A stretch of DNA of 14,071 bases from Bacillota bacterium (GCA_021849995.1 JAJZSC010000024.1:1-14071); one strand, 5' to 3'. Shown: positions 6,037 to 13,663, counted from the stretch's first letter. Notes: generated from the sequence alone by a model not told the origin. Numbers and translations: made by a program.

Positions 6037-6417
6037 ATGAAGAACAAAAGCACGTTGGTGAGTTTGGTATTGGCCACAGGAAGTGTCGTTGCCCTTGTAA
6101 TAATATTAGGCAATCTGGAAAGTCCTTCGTCTTCTCCGTCCACATCTAATACTGTAGTAGCGCCTGCGAGTCAGGGTGAAGTAGTGAGCCAGGATATTTC
6201 GTATGAGTATGACTTTGAAGATGATGATGAACACGAAGGCGAAGACGACAACAACCACAATGGAAAACGTAAGAACTATCGTAATCAGTCTTTGCCTTCT
6301 ACAGCCGCTTCTTCAACTTCAATTTCATCAAAAACTACGACTCCCACAATTCCTTCGAGTTTAGATTCCACCCAAATCCAGCAGAATCCTAGGCAATCCA
6401 ATACCCAGGCTTCGTAG
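6037..6417 (+). CDS. Small exported acidic, Ser/Thr-rich protein
   Basis: 126 residues from ATG 6037, six bases after AAAGGAG. An N-terminal membrane anchor or signal (about residues 7-25, LVSLVLATGSVVALVIILG) is followed by a low-complexity exported part. That part has a Ser/Pro region, an acidic patch with DFEDDDEHEGEDDNNHNG (about 60-77), a basic KRKNYR, and a Ser/Thr/Pro-rich tail to residue 126. No Cys and no FMN-attachment consensus (S/T-G-A-S/T) are seen. In related clusters I would expect an exported FMN-binding protein here; this may be such a protein lacking the FMN-binding domain, or an acidic linker or electron-transfer accessory. It is followed 12 bases later by apbE. A decayed copy sits at 4973-5064. 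Confidence 0.8.
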   Translation: MKNKSTLVSLVLATGSVVALVIILGNLESPSSSPSTSNTVVAPASQGEVVSQDISYEYDFEDDDEHEGEDDNNHNGKRKNYRNQSLPSTAASSTSISSKTTTPTIPSSLDSTQIQQNPRQSNTQAS

Positions 6418-6429
6418 TGAGGTTTATTT

Positions 6430-7446
6430 ATGAAGAAGGTAGTTGGTACTTCGTTTGAGGCAATGAATACAATCATAGCTGTGCAGGTGATTACTAATGC
6501 TGAATGTGTGGAGAAGCTAAGATATTTTTTGAATTCGCTGCCGACTTGGTTCGCTGAGGTTGAAGCGGTCTTGAGTAGATTTGATCCTCAAAGTGAGTTA
6601 ACCCGTATTAACACTGGGGTCGACGGTATTTATCAAGTTTCTACTATATTGGCTGAGGTTGTTTACCTGGCCTTAAACGCGGCAAAGGTTACCAACGGAA
6701 TGTTTGATCCTACGATCCTTGGAGAACTGGAACAAGCTGGTTATGACCGTACGTTTCAGGAAGTTATGGCTAGAACGGAAACAAGGTTACCTCTACTGGT
6801 TAAAGATCACGTACACAAAGCCGGGTGTGAAAGATTGCTACAGAGTAATGAAGGTAATCTGACGATTACAATAGATCGGAGCACGGGCAGCCTCGTTAAG
6901 ATAAACGGGATAAGACTTGATTTGGGAGGGATCGCTAAGGGGTGGGCGGTCGACCAAATTTTTGACCAATTGAGACATTTAAGTGAGCAAGCGGAGATTT
7001 GTGTCAATGCAGGGGGAGATCTGCGACTAGTAACCCCATCTGAAGGAAAACCCTGGTTTATCAAGGTGGAAAACCCTTTGGAGAAGGGCGAAAACCTTCT
7101 AAGTTTGAGGTTAAATTGCGGGGCGGTAGCCACTTCGAATGTACTAAAGCGACGTTGGAAACATGAAGGTAAGTGGCAACATCACCTAATTGATCCTCGT
7201 ACGGGATCTCCTAGTCAGAGCACGGTTGTGGCCGCTACGGTAGTAGCTAGTACGACGGTGGAAGCTGAAGTCTGGGCTAAAACTTTATGCATTTTAGGCA
7301 TTGAGAAGGGGGTGGAGTTTTTGCGCAGACGAGCGAATTTAGGCGCATTGGTTCTTTCATATGAAGGTCAAGTAATAATAAACGAGAAGATGAGGGGGGT
7401 TATAGATGCTGGAATATCTGGACCTGCATCTTCTATCCGTTTTTAA
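6430..7446 (+). CDS. apbE: FAD:protein FMN transferase (ApbE family)
   Basis: 338 residues from ATG 6430 with GAGG upstream. ApbE enzymes use FAD and Mg2+ to attach FMN covalently to Ser/Thr of exported flavoproteins. Family motifs in order: FEAMNT (9-14, in place of the common AMGT), FDPT (92-95), LDLGGIAKGWAVD (163-175), NAGGD (193-197) and HLIDPRTG (252-259). The late metal-site motif, ADxxAT in many members, reads AEVWAK (279-284), a variant I believe also occurs in other Gram-positive ApbE proteins. There is no signal peptide or lipobox, so it appears cytoplasmic unless exported by another route. Its 3' end overlaps the ferric-reductase-like gene by 41 bases, indicating tight coupling. 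No flavin-acceptor protein with a clear target motif is encoded in the window. Confidence 0.95.
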   Translation: MKKVVGTSFEAMNTIIAVQVITNAECVEKLRYFLNSLPTWFAEVEAVLSRFDPQSELTRINTGVDGIYQVSTILAEVVYLALNAAKVTNGMFDPTILGELEQAGYDRTFQEVMARTETRLPLLVKDHVHKAGCERLLQSNEGNLTITIDRSTGSLVKINGIRLDLGGIAKGWAVDQIFDQLRHLSEQAEICVNAGGDLRLVTPSEGKPWFIKVENPLEKGENLLSLRLNCGAVATSNVLKRRWKHEGKWQHHLIDPRTGSPSQSTVVAATVVASTTVEAEVWAKTLCILGIEKGVEFLRRRANLGALVLSYEGQVIINEKMRGVIDAGISGPASSIRF

Positions 7447-7981
7447 AGTGAATTTTTGGAATCTCTCTCGAGCTACGGGGATTGTTGCTTATCTGTTTTT
7501 GTTGCTCGCAATAGTTTCTGGCCTGCTGTCAAAAACAAAGATACTGCTTTCTGTAGGTTTTGCCTCCATTTTTTCGGATGTACATCGTAAAAGCGCCTGC
7601 GCAAGTTTTTATTTTGTTATATTTCATGCCTTAATTTTAAGTTATGATGATTACATAAAGTTAACGCTGATTGATTTGTTTATACCTTTCCAGTCAACGT
7701 ATCAGTCTATTAATATGAGCATGGGTATCTTGGCCTTTTATGGGATCATACTTGTGATAGGAAGTATGTTTTTTCTTGGGGGCAGGGTCTTTGGCTATTG
7801 GCACTTTTTAACCTATCCAGTGTATTTTCTGGCGCTATGGCATGGGATAAATATTGGGACAGATAGTCCCGCCGAGTGGATGCAAATGATATACTGGAGT
7901 ACAGGAAGTCTAATTGTTATTGCTTCTATATACAGGATTATTGTGAGCATTAAGGGATTTTATAGAAGCATTGAAACTTAA
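7406..7981 (+). CDS. Ferric-reductase-like di-haem transmembrane protein
   Basis: 191 residues from ATG 7406, with GAGGGGGG upstream inside the end of apbE. About five to six membrane helices are visible. Paired histidines on helices, H60 and H74 (DVHRKS, IFHALI) and H133 and H146 (YWHFLT, LWHGIN), match the four haem ligands of the ferric reductase/MsrQ-like domain. It should pass electrons across the membrane between a cytoplasmic or quinone donor and an extracytosolic flavin or metal acceptor. The coupling with apbE is typical of flavinylation-associated electron-transfer loci. There is no NAD- or FAD-binding reductase domain in the protein, so it must work with partners. The regulator gene begins 66 bases downstream. 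Confidence 0.9.
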   Translation: MLEYLDLHLLSVFKVNFWNLSRATGIVAYLFLLLAIVSGLLSKTKILLSVGFASIFSDVHRKSACASFYFVIFHALILSYDDYIKLTLIDLFIPFQSTYQSINMSMGILAFYGIILVIGSMFFLGGRVFGYWHFLTYPVYFLALWHGINIGTDSPAEWMQMIYWSTGSLIVIASIYRIIVSIKGFYRSIET

Positions 7982-7999
7982 TTAGCATATTTTCCCAAC

Positions 8000-8032
8000 T
8001 TTCAGGGCGAATTCTGAGAAGTTATTTCTAAA
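8000..8032 (+). promoter_or_regulatory. Possible autoregulatory site before the response regulator gene
   Basis: TTTCAG at 8000-8005, a weaker ATTCTG at 8011-8016 (11-bp period), then 10 bp and TCTAAA at 8027-8032. The geometry equals that of the two promoter copies upstream, though the second box and the -10 are poor. CTTTCAG/CTGAGAAG also forms an imperfect inverted repeat. This suggests autoregulation but is weak. Confidence 0.3.
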
Positions 8033-8047
8033 TAAAGGAGGACAACG

Positions 8048-8719
8048 GTGCGGATATTGCTTGTGGAAGACGATGCACACTTGGGAGAAATAATTGTTCG
8101 TGGTTTACGTGAGGAAGGTTATCAGATTGATCGTGCGGTGGATGGGAACGAAGCAGAGCTTTTTCATCTTACTCGTACTTATGGAGTGATTGTTTTAGAT
8201 CGCATGTTACCGGATATGCGGGGTGAAGAGTTGTTGCAAAAATGGAGGCTGAAAAACTGTAATACGCCTGTACTTATGCTAACAGCCTTGGATGCTGTTT
8301 CCGACCGGGTAACATGCCTAAAAGCGGGAGCGGATGATTACCTTGGCAAGCCCTTTGCCTTTGATGAATTATTAGCTAGAATTGAAGCTTTGCAACGACG
8401 TGGAAGCCTTAACACTACCTCTGTCCTTAAAGCTGGAAACTTGGAACTCAACCCTCAGACCAGGCTTCTTACAGTCCTAGAGCGTTCGGTAATGTTGAAC
8501 AAACTAGAATATGATCTGATGGATATTTTCTTACGTCATCCGGGCCAGATACTGGGTAAGGAGACTCTGGCAGAACAGTGTTGGAAAGAACCCTGGGATG
8601 CATCCGATAACACGATTGAAGCACAGATTAAAAATCTTCGAAAAAAACTAAGGTTAATTGACAATCGCGTATGGCTAAAAACCATGCGCGGTGTGGGCTA
8701 TCGTTTGGAGGTTGAATGA
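8048..8719 (+). CDS. OmpR/PhoB-family response regulator
   Basis: 223 residues from GTG 8048 with AAAGGAGG upstream. The receiver domain (1-115) has the acidic pair D8/D9, phosphoacceptor D51 in VLDRMLPDM, T79 and K101 in GKPF. The C-terminal winged helix (about 125-222) shows the OmpR pattern NKLEYDLMDIFLRHPG, then TIEAQIKNLRKKL and a TMRGVGYRL ending. It should bind direct repeats near promoters as a dimer. The next codon after its stop starts the sensor kinase. Likely targets in this window are the TTTCAG repeat promoters at 4875 and 5942 and perhaps its own leader. Confidence 0.97.
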   Translation: MRILLVEDDAHLGEIIVRGLREEGYQIDRAVDGNEAELFHLTRTYGVIVLDRMLPDMRGEELLQKWRLKNCNTPVLMLTALDAVSDRVTCLKAGADDYLGKPFAFDELLARIEALQRRGSLNTTSVLKAGNLELNPQTRLLTVLERSVMLNKLEYDLMDIFLRHPGQILGKETLAEQCWKEPWDASDNTIEAQIKNLRKKLRLIDNRVWLKTMRGVGYRLEVE

Positions 8720-10168
8720 TTGCGCCTTTGGCAAAACAGCTTACCGTTACGTCTTGCGGTGATAACTGGCACCGTATTTATCACAGTACTTTTCACGGCC
8801 CTAATTGCTTCCTATGTAACGACTGATTACTTACTGAAAAGCGGTGTAGACTCAGCCCTAACATCCCTAGCCCGATCGACTGCAGCTGGTTGGCCCAACA
8901 AAGATCGGTCACAAGATTTATTGGTAGGGAAAGGCGAGGAGCATAGGTCATACATACAAGTGATAGATCGCCAGGGCAGGTTAGTCTATACATCTAATCA
9001 AGAGGTGCTTCCTATGGAAGGGGATTTGTTACAACAGGCTTTTCATGGAGAAGAAATTTTCACTGATGCAGTTGGACACAACGGACATTTTGCTGCTTCA
9101 TCCCTACCGGAGTGGGTGCGCCCTTTTTGGCCAGAAAAGGGAGGGGTACGCATTATATATTTCCCTTTGTCAGAGGGAAAAGACGGAGATTATGTAATTC
9201 AAGTCGGATTGCCTGTAACAGAAAATGCAAAAATACTGTTTAACTTACGAAAAATATTGCTCGCCATGTCTTTGGGAGCTGTAATAGTTGTGGTTGCCAT
9301 TTCTGCCTATCTTGTGTGGAGTACCTTTAAACCGTTACGCAAAATTATTGCTGTGGCAAAGGAAATCGATGGTAGCACGTTAACTTCCAGGATAGAGGTT
9401 CCGGTTAGGGATGTCACACTAAACCATCTGGTGGAGGTATTAAATGCGATGCTAAAACGCCTGGAAACGGCCTTTGTAACCCAGACTAGGTTCGTTAATG
9501 ATGCTGCCCACGATTTACGCACTCCATTAAGCGCCCTTCGTTCCGAGTTGGAAATAACACTGCGCCAACAACGAAGTGAAAAGGAGTATATTCAGGCTCT
9601 AAAGGGATGTTTAACGGAGGCAGAATACATGGGCTCTTTGACAGACAATCTTCTTGCTTTGGCTAGGTTTGACAGCGGATTGAGAATGGAGATAGAACAA
9701 AAAATTTCCTTGGGACCCTTGCTGCAAAGGGTGAACTGCGAATTAGGGGAATTAGCAGAACAAAACCAAATCTCGGTAATTATGAACTTGGAAAAAGACT
9801 TACGGATAGACTGTGACCAATTGGCAATAGAACGGTTGTTGAGAAATCTTTTGCATAACGGGATTCGCTATACACCGGCCGGGGGGCTAATAGAATTGCT
9901 TATACGGGACAGAAGTGATTTGGGAGGTCGTGGAGGTGTGGAAATAACGATCAGAGACACAGGTATCGGCATCAGCTCCCAGGATTTGCCCTATATTTTT
10001 GAGCGATTTTACAGGTCGGATGGCGCCCGCAGGCGTGACGGAGGAGGGAGTGGATTAGGGTTATCTATTTGTCAGTCTATTGTTAAGAACCACGGAGGGG
10101 CAATAGATATTCAAAGTGAGCGAGGAAGAGGGACAAGTGTTACCATCTGGTTGCCTTACAGTTTTTAA
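8720..10168 (+). CDS. Membrane sensor histidine kinase
   Basis: 482 residues from TTG 8720, immediately after the regulator's TGA; GGAGG at 8708-8712 is correctly spaced, and the ATG at 8716 is out of frame. Order: helix 1 (about 12-34), extracytoplasmic sensor of ~140 residues (35-176) with no recognised fold, helix 2 (178-202), HAMP (about 203-255), HisKA with H264 in NDAAHDLRTPLSAL, then the HATPase domain with N380 (LLHNGIRY), DTGIGI (413-418), FERFYR and GGGSGLGLS (441-449). The architecture is that of CusS/QseC-like kinases paired with OmpR-type regulators. The signal is unknown; linkage to redox genes suggests a metal, flavin or redox cue. A terminator follows at 10249. Confidence 0.97.
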   Translation: MRLWQNSLPLRLAVITGTVFITVLFTALIASYVTTDYLLKSGVDSALTSLARSTAAGWPNKDRSQDLLVGKGEEHRSYIQVIDRQGRLVYTSNQEVLPMEGDLLQQAFHGEEIFTDAVGHNGHFAASSLPEWVRPFWPEKGGVRIIYFPLSEGKDGDYVIQVGLPVTENAKILFNLRKILLAMSLGAVIVVVAISAYLVWSTFKPLRKIIAVAKEIDGSTLTSRIEVPVRDVTLNHLVEVLNAMLKRLETAFVTQTRFVNDAAHDLRTPLSALRSELEITLRQQRSEKEYIQALKGCLTEAEYMGSLTDNLLALARFDSGLRMEIEQKISLGPLLQRVNCELGELAEQNQISVIMNLEKDLRIDCDQLAIERLLRNLLHNGIRYTPAGGLIELLIRDRSDLGGRGGVEITIRDTGIGISSQDLPYIFERFYRSDGARRRDGGGSGLGLSICQSIVKNHGGAIDIQSERGRGTSVTIWLPYSF

Positions 10169-10248
10169 AAGCAATTAAATATTTAGAAGGCTGAGTATTT
10201 TTTATTTTATTGGTTAAATGTTATTCGACAAAGTTAGTCTACTAAGCT

Positions 10249-10306
10249 AAAACGGAAACTAGACCTAGCAGTGAGAAATCTCTTCAGGGTCTAGTTTTCG
10301 CGTTTT
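10249..10306. terminator. Bidirectional terminator between convergent genes
   Basis: AAAACG and GAAACTAGACC (10249-10265) pair with GGTCTAGTTTTC and CGTTTT (10288-10306), enclosing a loop with GAGA/TCTC. A-rich and T-rich ends on both sides suit termination in both directions: the kinase operon on plus and the truncated yyaL paralogue on minus. Confidence 0.8.
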
Positions 10307-10332
10307 GGGGAAATGCGCTCAATTTGGTCTGA

Positions 10333-10581
10333 TTATACAGCTATGAAGTTATTTTTAAGATAATCCTTTATGGTTATAGTAATTGGAGTGCCATCAGTGA
10401 CAAGTTCTTTGAATACAGGTCAGCTATAGCCAATAGATAGAAAGACAGGCTTATTTTCCTGCCTTGCCTCATCAAAGGCTTCCTGACTCCATGGGTACCA
10501 GTTAACTGGGTTGTATGCATGTTGCAATAAGTATGGAGATTTTTCAGTAATCAGTCTATTGGCTTTATTAGTTGACTTCAT
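10333..10581 (-). pseudogene. Truncated second YyaL/DUF255 N-terminus
   Basis: ATG at 10581, with GGGAGGTG upstream, starts a frame homologous to the N-terminus of the gene at 1-432: RLITEKSPYLLQHAYNPVNW, then PVFLSIGYS. It stops at TGA (10420-10422) exactly where TCHWCH should follow. After the TGA the same frame continues to a TAA at 10333 with sequence I do not recognise (FKELVTDGTPITITIKDYL), then the terminator. The thioredoxin motif and about 90% of the protein are missing, so this is a fossil created by a large deletion. It differs from the first copy at many residues, so it is an old paralogue, not a duplicate made by the present arrangement. Confidence 0.85.
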
Positions 10582-10769
10582 AGGGCATCACCTCCCTTTA
10601 GAAATAAATTTAATTTTTAGTTTTGTTATTTACCATTAAACTATTATTTGAAATAACTCAGTTTACTATTCAAGGGTTAAAATCTTGGAATTTATGGTCA
10701 TTGGCTTATTGCTGTAACTTTACAATTTAACTAACAGTGTGCAGGAGCCTCGCTGATTTAGCTGATTTA

Positions 10770-10977
10770 TTAGAACTGTGGATTTCTGACAACTAGATGA
10801 TAGTGACTGTTAATCCCATATTCAGCTTTTCTTGCCTTCAACTATGACTATACCGCAAGCTTTCAGTTCATTCATTACCCATACAAAGGTTCTCTTGGGT
10901 ATCCCTGTTAAGCTAATGAGTTTTGCTGTGGTATATGGAGTTTTCTTCTGAGTAGGTACATAACATATCTGAGCCAT
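10770..10977 (-). pseudogene. Small winged-helix DNA-binding protein fragment, frameshifted
   Basis: ATG 10977 gives 51 residues containing TPYTTAKLISLTGIPKRTF and VMNELKACGIVIVEGKK, which read as the helix-turn-helix and recognition region of a winged-helix regulator. TGA follows at 10822. Dropping one base there gives EYGINSHYHLVVRNPQF and TAA at 10770, a sensible wing and C-terminus, which suggests a frameshift in a ~68-residue protein or fragment. There is no good ribosome site and a stop lies just upstream of the ATG, so the true N-terminus may be lost. Family assignment rests on residue pattern only. Nothing else is seen at 10582-10769. Confidence 0.45.
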
Positions 10978-11029
10978 TATTCAAGTAACACCCTAGAAAT
11001 CATGTAGGGATCGGATTAACTTTGTGACA

Positions 11030-11089
11030 ATACAAAAAGAAACCCAGAGTATTTTCCTCTGTCCGACCAGAGCCTTACCGTGGGTTTTC
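11030..11089 (-). terminator. Minus-strand terminator of the ATPase remnant
   Basis: On the minus strand, GAAAACCCA (11089-11081) pairs with TGGGTTTC (11046-11039) around an inner CTCTG/CAGAG hairpin. TTTCTTTTTG follows. It lies 21 bases past the stop of the DUF4143-like fragment, as expected for that gene's original terminator. The rest of 10978-11109 and of 11227-11313 holds nothing else that I can name. Confidence 0.7.
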
Positions 11090-11109
11090 GATATTTCTTT
11101 TATTACGAT

Positions 11110-11226
11110 TTAACAATCCACATCAGTTTTTATTGGAAATATATTGAGCTTCTCCCGATTTATTGACACACCCAACAAACTCCCTGTGGCGATGATGTTA
11201 TATTCGGGAGCCTTCTCAAATAACCA
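11110..11226 (-). pseudogene. Fragment of a DUF4143-type AAA ATPase
   Basis: The minus-strand frame from 11226 to TAA 11110 reads WLFEKAPEYNIIATGSLL and GVSINREK, which matches the Walker-B-following block (APEYHIIAAGSLLGVAINREK-like) of the DUF4143/ATP-binding proteins, enzymes of about 400 residues often seen in mobile or defence-rich regions. Only about 38 codons remain, the last dozen no longer resembling the family, and a stop lies directly upstream. The identification is from memory of the family motif. Confidence 0.65.
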
Positions 11227-11313
11227 CTAAAATAAATGTAATTGTAATATTAAATTTTATCTGGGTTAGAATAGATTTAGAGTTTTAAAAAACAATTATA
11301 GGGAGTGAAGCAG

Positions 11314-12265
11314 ATGAGTCCTGACAATGTAAATAAAGCAAAGAATAATCAAATTAATTCCCTATGAAGTATTATCGGTTGCTGCCGATGCTTCTGAGAT
11401 ACCCAATGGTGTGAAACTTATAAATGCTCCATTAGTATGGGAAAAGAGTGAAAAGGGTAAGGACATTGTAATCGCTGTATTAGATACAGGATGCCAACCT
11501 GATCATATCGATTTAAAAGATCGTATTATTGGCGGACGTAATTTCACCACAGATTATAATAGTGATCCTAATAATTTTTCCGATAATAAGGGACATGGTA
11601 CTCATGTAGCGGGAACCATTGCGGCTTCGGAAAACAATACAGGTGTTTTAGGGGTAGCGCCATTAGCTAAGCTACTTATTGTAAAAGTTCTTGCAGGTAA
11701 TGGATCGGGGGCATATGAGTGGATTATAAATGGGATTAATTATGCGGTAAACTGGAGAGGACGAAATGGAGAAAAAGTACGAGTAATCTCGATGTCTTTG
11801 GGAGGACCTCAAGATGTTCCAGAACTCCATGAGGCTATAAAAAATGCAGTAAATAACGATATATTAGTTGTTTGTGCTGCTGGGAATAATGGAGATTGTA
11901 GCAACCAATCATAGGAGTTAGAATACCCAGGATCCTATCCAGAAGTCGTAGAAGTTGGGGCGACTGATTTTAATAAGAAAATAAGCTGTTTCAGTAATTC
12001 AAATAAGAATGTAGATTTGGTTGCACCAGGGGATGGAATTTTATCAACCTATATAGATGGAGGATATGCAACATTGAGAGGGACTTCAATGGCAACTCCA
12101 CACGTTTCGGGAGGATCAGCATTAATTATTAAACAATGTGAGAAGGATTTTGAAAGAACATTATCGGAAGATGAAATTTATGCTCAATTAATAAAGAGAA
12201 CATTTGCCCTTGGTAATCCAAAGAGTCTGGAAGGTAATGGCTTGTTAGATTTAGCAAGAGAATAA
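11314..12265 (+). pseudogene. ispA: Intracellular subtilisin-like serine protease (IspA type), frameshifted and with an amber stop
   Basis: The sequence closely follows Bacillus IspA. It has an IPYEV propeptide-like motif, the Asp in AVLDTGCQ (codon at 11483), the His in GHGTHVAGTI (11603), LLIVKVL..GSGAYEWIINGINYAV, VVCAAGNNGD with the oxyanion Asn, and the Ser in GTSMATPHVSG (12086). There is no signal peptide, as expected for a cytosolic protease whose N-terminal LIPY/F segment blocks the active site. ATG 11314 has GGGAG upstream, but that frame ends at TGA 11365 and the protease frame begins around 11333-11357, so there is a frameshift before the propeptide motif. TAG at 11912-11914 then interrupts the domain just before ELEYPGSYPEVVEVGA. 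All three catalytic residues remain, so the gene is recently inactivated, misread, or suppressed. Confidence 0.9.
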
Positions 12266-12311
12266 AAAATACTCATTCTTATTTTTTAATCTGCAACTAA
12301 GAGAGAATGAA

Positions 12312-12381
12312 AGGGGGGTATAACGAAACAAGATTAGTTCGCCCCCCTCTATGTGTCTGTGGTTACCCCATTATAACCACA
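12312..12381 (+). terminator. Two hairpins after the protease gene
   Basis: AGGGGGG (12312-12318) pairs with CCCCCCT (12342-12348), with an inner CGAA/TTCG helix; a second hairpin is the exact TGTGGTTA/TAACCACA repeat (12358-12365 and 12374-12381). Neither has a clear T-run, so they may act as a terminator or mRNA stabiliser for the protease or as a leader structure before the nuclease gene. Confidence 0.45.
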
Positions 12382-12418
12382 AACTTATTTATCCTTATCT
12401 TCTAAGGGAGGAAAAGTA

Positions 12419-13317
12419 ATGAATTTACAGAGTGATTCGTTAATGCCGAATGAGGATTTAAATTTTAGAGCAAAACTAGAAATAAGTATAAATGAGAAAT
12501 TAAAGGTTCTAAGAGAGAATCAAGAAAAAATCGTTCGTAATAAGAGAGCTTATTATGATGCAGAAAAAAATCATCAAGATATAATTCAATATTATCAAAA
12601 TATTGATTTTCACAATTCTAATGGCAAAGAGTTATTTAAATTACTTCACAATTTACTTGAAGTAACTCATCACAATCAATTCAGTTATGCTCAAAGTGGA
12701 GATCACTTAGAAACTTGGGTTGACTTACATCCATATCGTAAGTATAAAAGCCTGTACTCAGGAAAGCAAGCGGACCCTGAGATGGTGATTCGAAGTGAAC
12801 TTGAAAATCTTACTGTTTCTAATATAGTTCCTGGTCAAAATGGAGAATCATTAAACATTGAACATGTAATACCTCAATCATGGTTCTCGAAGAAAGAACC
12901 AATGCGAGGAGATATGCACCATTTATTTTATTGTGAAATTAATTGTAACTCTTTTAGGGGAAATAAACAGTATCATAATTTTCCTGACTACAAACCAGAA
13001 GTAGAGTGAGCAAAGAGAAAGAAAAGTGTGGTATGGGTGAACCAAAGAAGTTTGAGCCTGAATATGGAAAAGGTATGGTAGCAAGGGCTAGCCTTTATTT
13101 TCTCTTACGTTATCCTGATAGAATTTTGCCTGAACATGAAAAGGAAATTGATATACCCTTACTTCTTAAGTGGCATACTGAATTTCCACCTACTTCTAAA
13201 TATGAAAAGCATCGTAACCAAGCTATTTTTGAATTACAGGGAAATAGAAATCCTTTAATCGATTTCCCAGAGTACGGGTCTAAAATCAACTTTAGTTTAA
13301 TAAATTTACTTCAGTAA
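12419..13317 (+). pseudogene. Endonuclease I (EndA/YurI-like) split by a frameshift
   Basis: ATG 12419 with GGGAGG opens a 196-residue frame that carries the His-metal site of the endonuclease I family, NIEHVIPQSWF, and DMHHLFYCEINCNSFRGN (RGDMHHL). It ends at TGA 13007, overlapped by a GTG (13006) that opens 103 residues continuing the same enzyme: CGMGEPKKFEPEYGKGMVAR, YFLLRYPDRI, LLKWHTEFPPTSKYEKHRN and NRNPLIDFPE. A one- or two-base indel near 13000-13006 would join the halves into about 299 residues. Family members are non-specific, usually secreted, DNA/RNA nucleases; no signal peptide is visible here, so the product would be cytosolic or the N-terminus differs. The catalytic His is in the first half. 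Split-gene expression by GTGA coupling is possible but unproven. Confidence 0.85.
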
Positions 13318-13354
13318 TGGGGAGTACCTTGTCTGTCTCAATTAATTAGGTTGT

Positions 13355-13586
13355 CTGGGGGGAGAAGGTGGTTTCCGTTTCTCTTGCCCTTGTTCGGGCA
13401 CCTTAGCATTGCTAAGGTAGGCGCTCGCAAGGCTCCCGTTCTCTTAATGGATAGATAATACTAATTCCCAGCGACATTTATAAGACCCGTAAACCCTTAT
13501 ATAGCAAGACTTGTGTGTCTTATAAATTCTTAATTTAATCCAAGCTCTAAATTGCCTCTTTGTATATAAACAACATATATACAAAG
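13355..13586. repeat. Hairpin-rich intergenic region
   Basis: No gene is seen from 13318 to 13590, but four inverted repeats are. GAGAA and TTCTC pair near 13362-13384. GCCC/GGGC lies at 13386-13399, directly followed by ACCTTAGC/GCTAAGGT (13400-13407, 13411-13418). TTTATAAGAC/GTCTTATAAA lies at 13477-13486 and 13517-13526, and CTTTGTATATA/TATATACAAAG at 13558-13568 and 13576-13586 (11 bp, 7-base loop). It could be a structured RNA, a repeat element or a recombination target. Confidence 0.5.
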
Positions 13587-13592
13587 ATTAAG

Positions 13593-13620
13593 GAAAAAGA
13601 TGCCGTGATTTATATCACGG
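13593..13620 (-). terminator. Minus-strand terminator of the Cys/His repeat gene
   Basis: CCGTGAT (13603-13609) and ATCACGG (13614-13620) form a 7-bp stem with a 4-base loop. On the minus strand it is followed by CATCTTTTTCC. It lies 44 bases past the stop at 13664. Confidence 0.7.
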
Positions 13621-13663
13621 TACTGATATTATGGTCAATTAACTCCAACTCTAGCCTGAGAAT

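Noticed and set aside
6807..7133. 108-residue minus-strand frame inside apbE
   Set aside because: Antisense shadow of conserved ApbE motifs.
10394..10410. Possible continuation of the second YyaL copy with a CHWCH-like TGTCACTGATGGCAC
   Set aside because: The match is short, contains a stop and is not followed by further YyaL similarity; chance is as likely.
11163..11214. TTGACA followed by TATATT as a promoter
   Set aside because: The two hexamers are about 40 bp apart, far beyond a usable spacer, and the region is the ATPase remnant.
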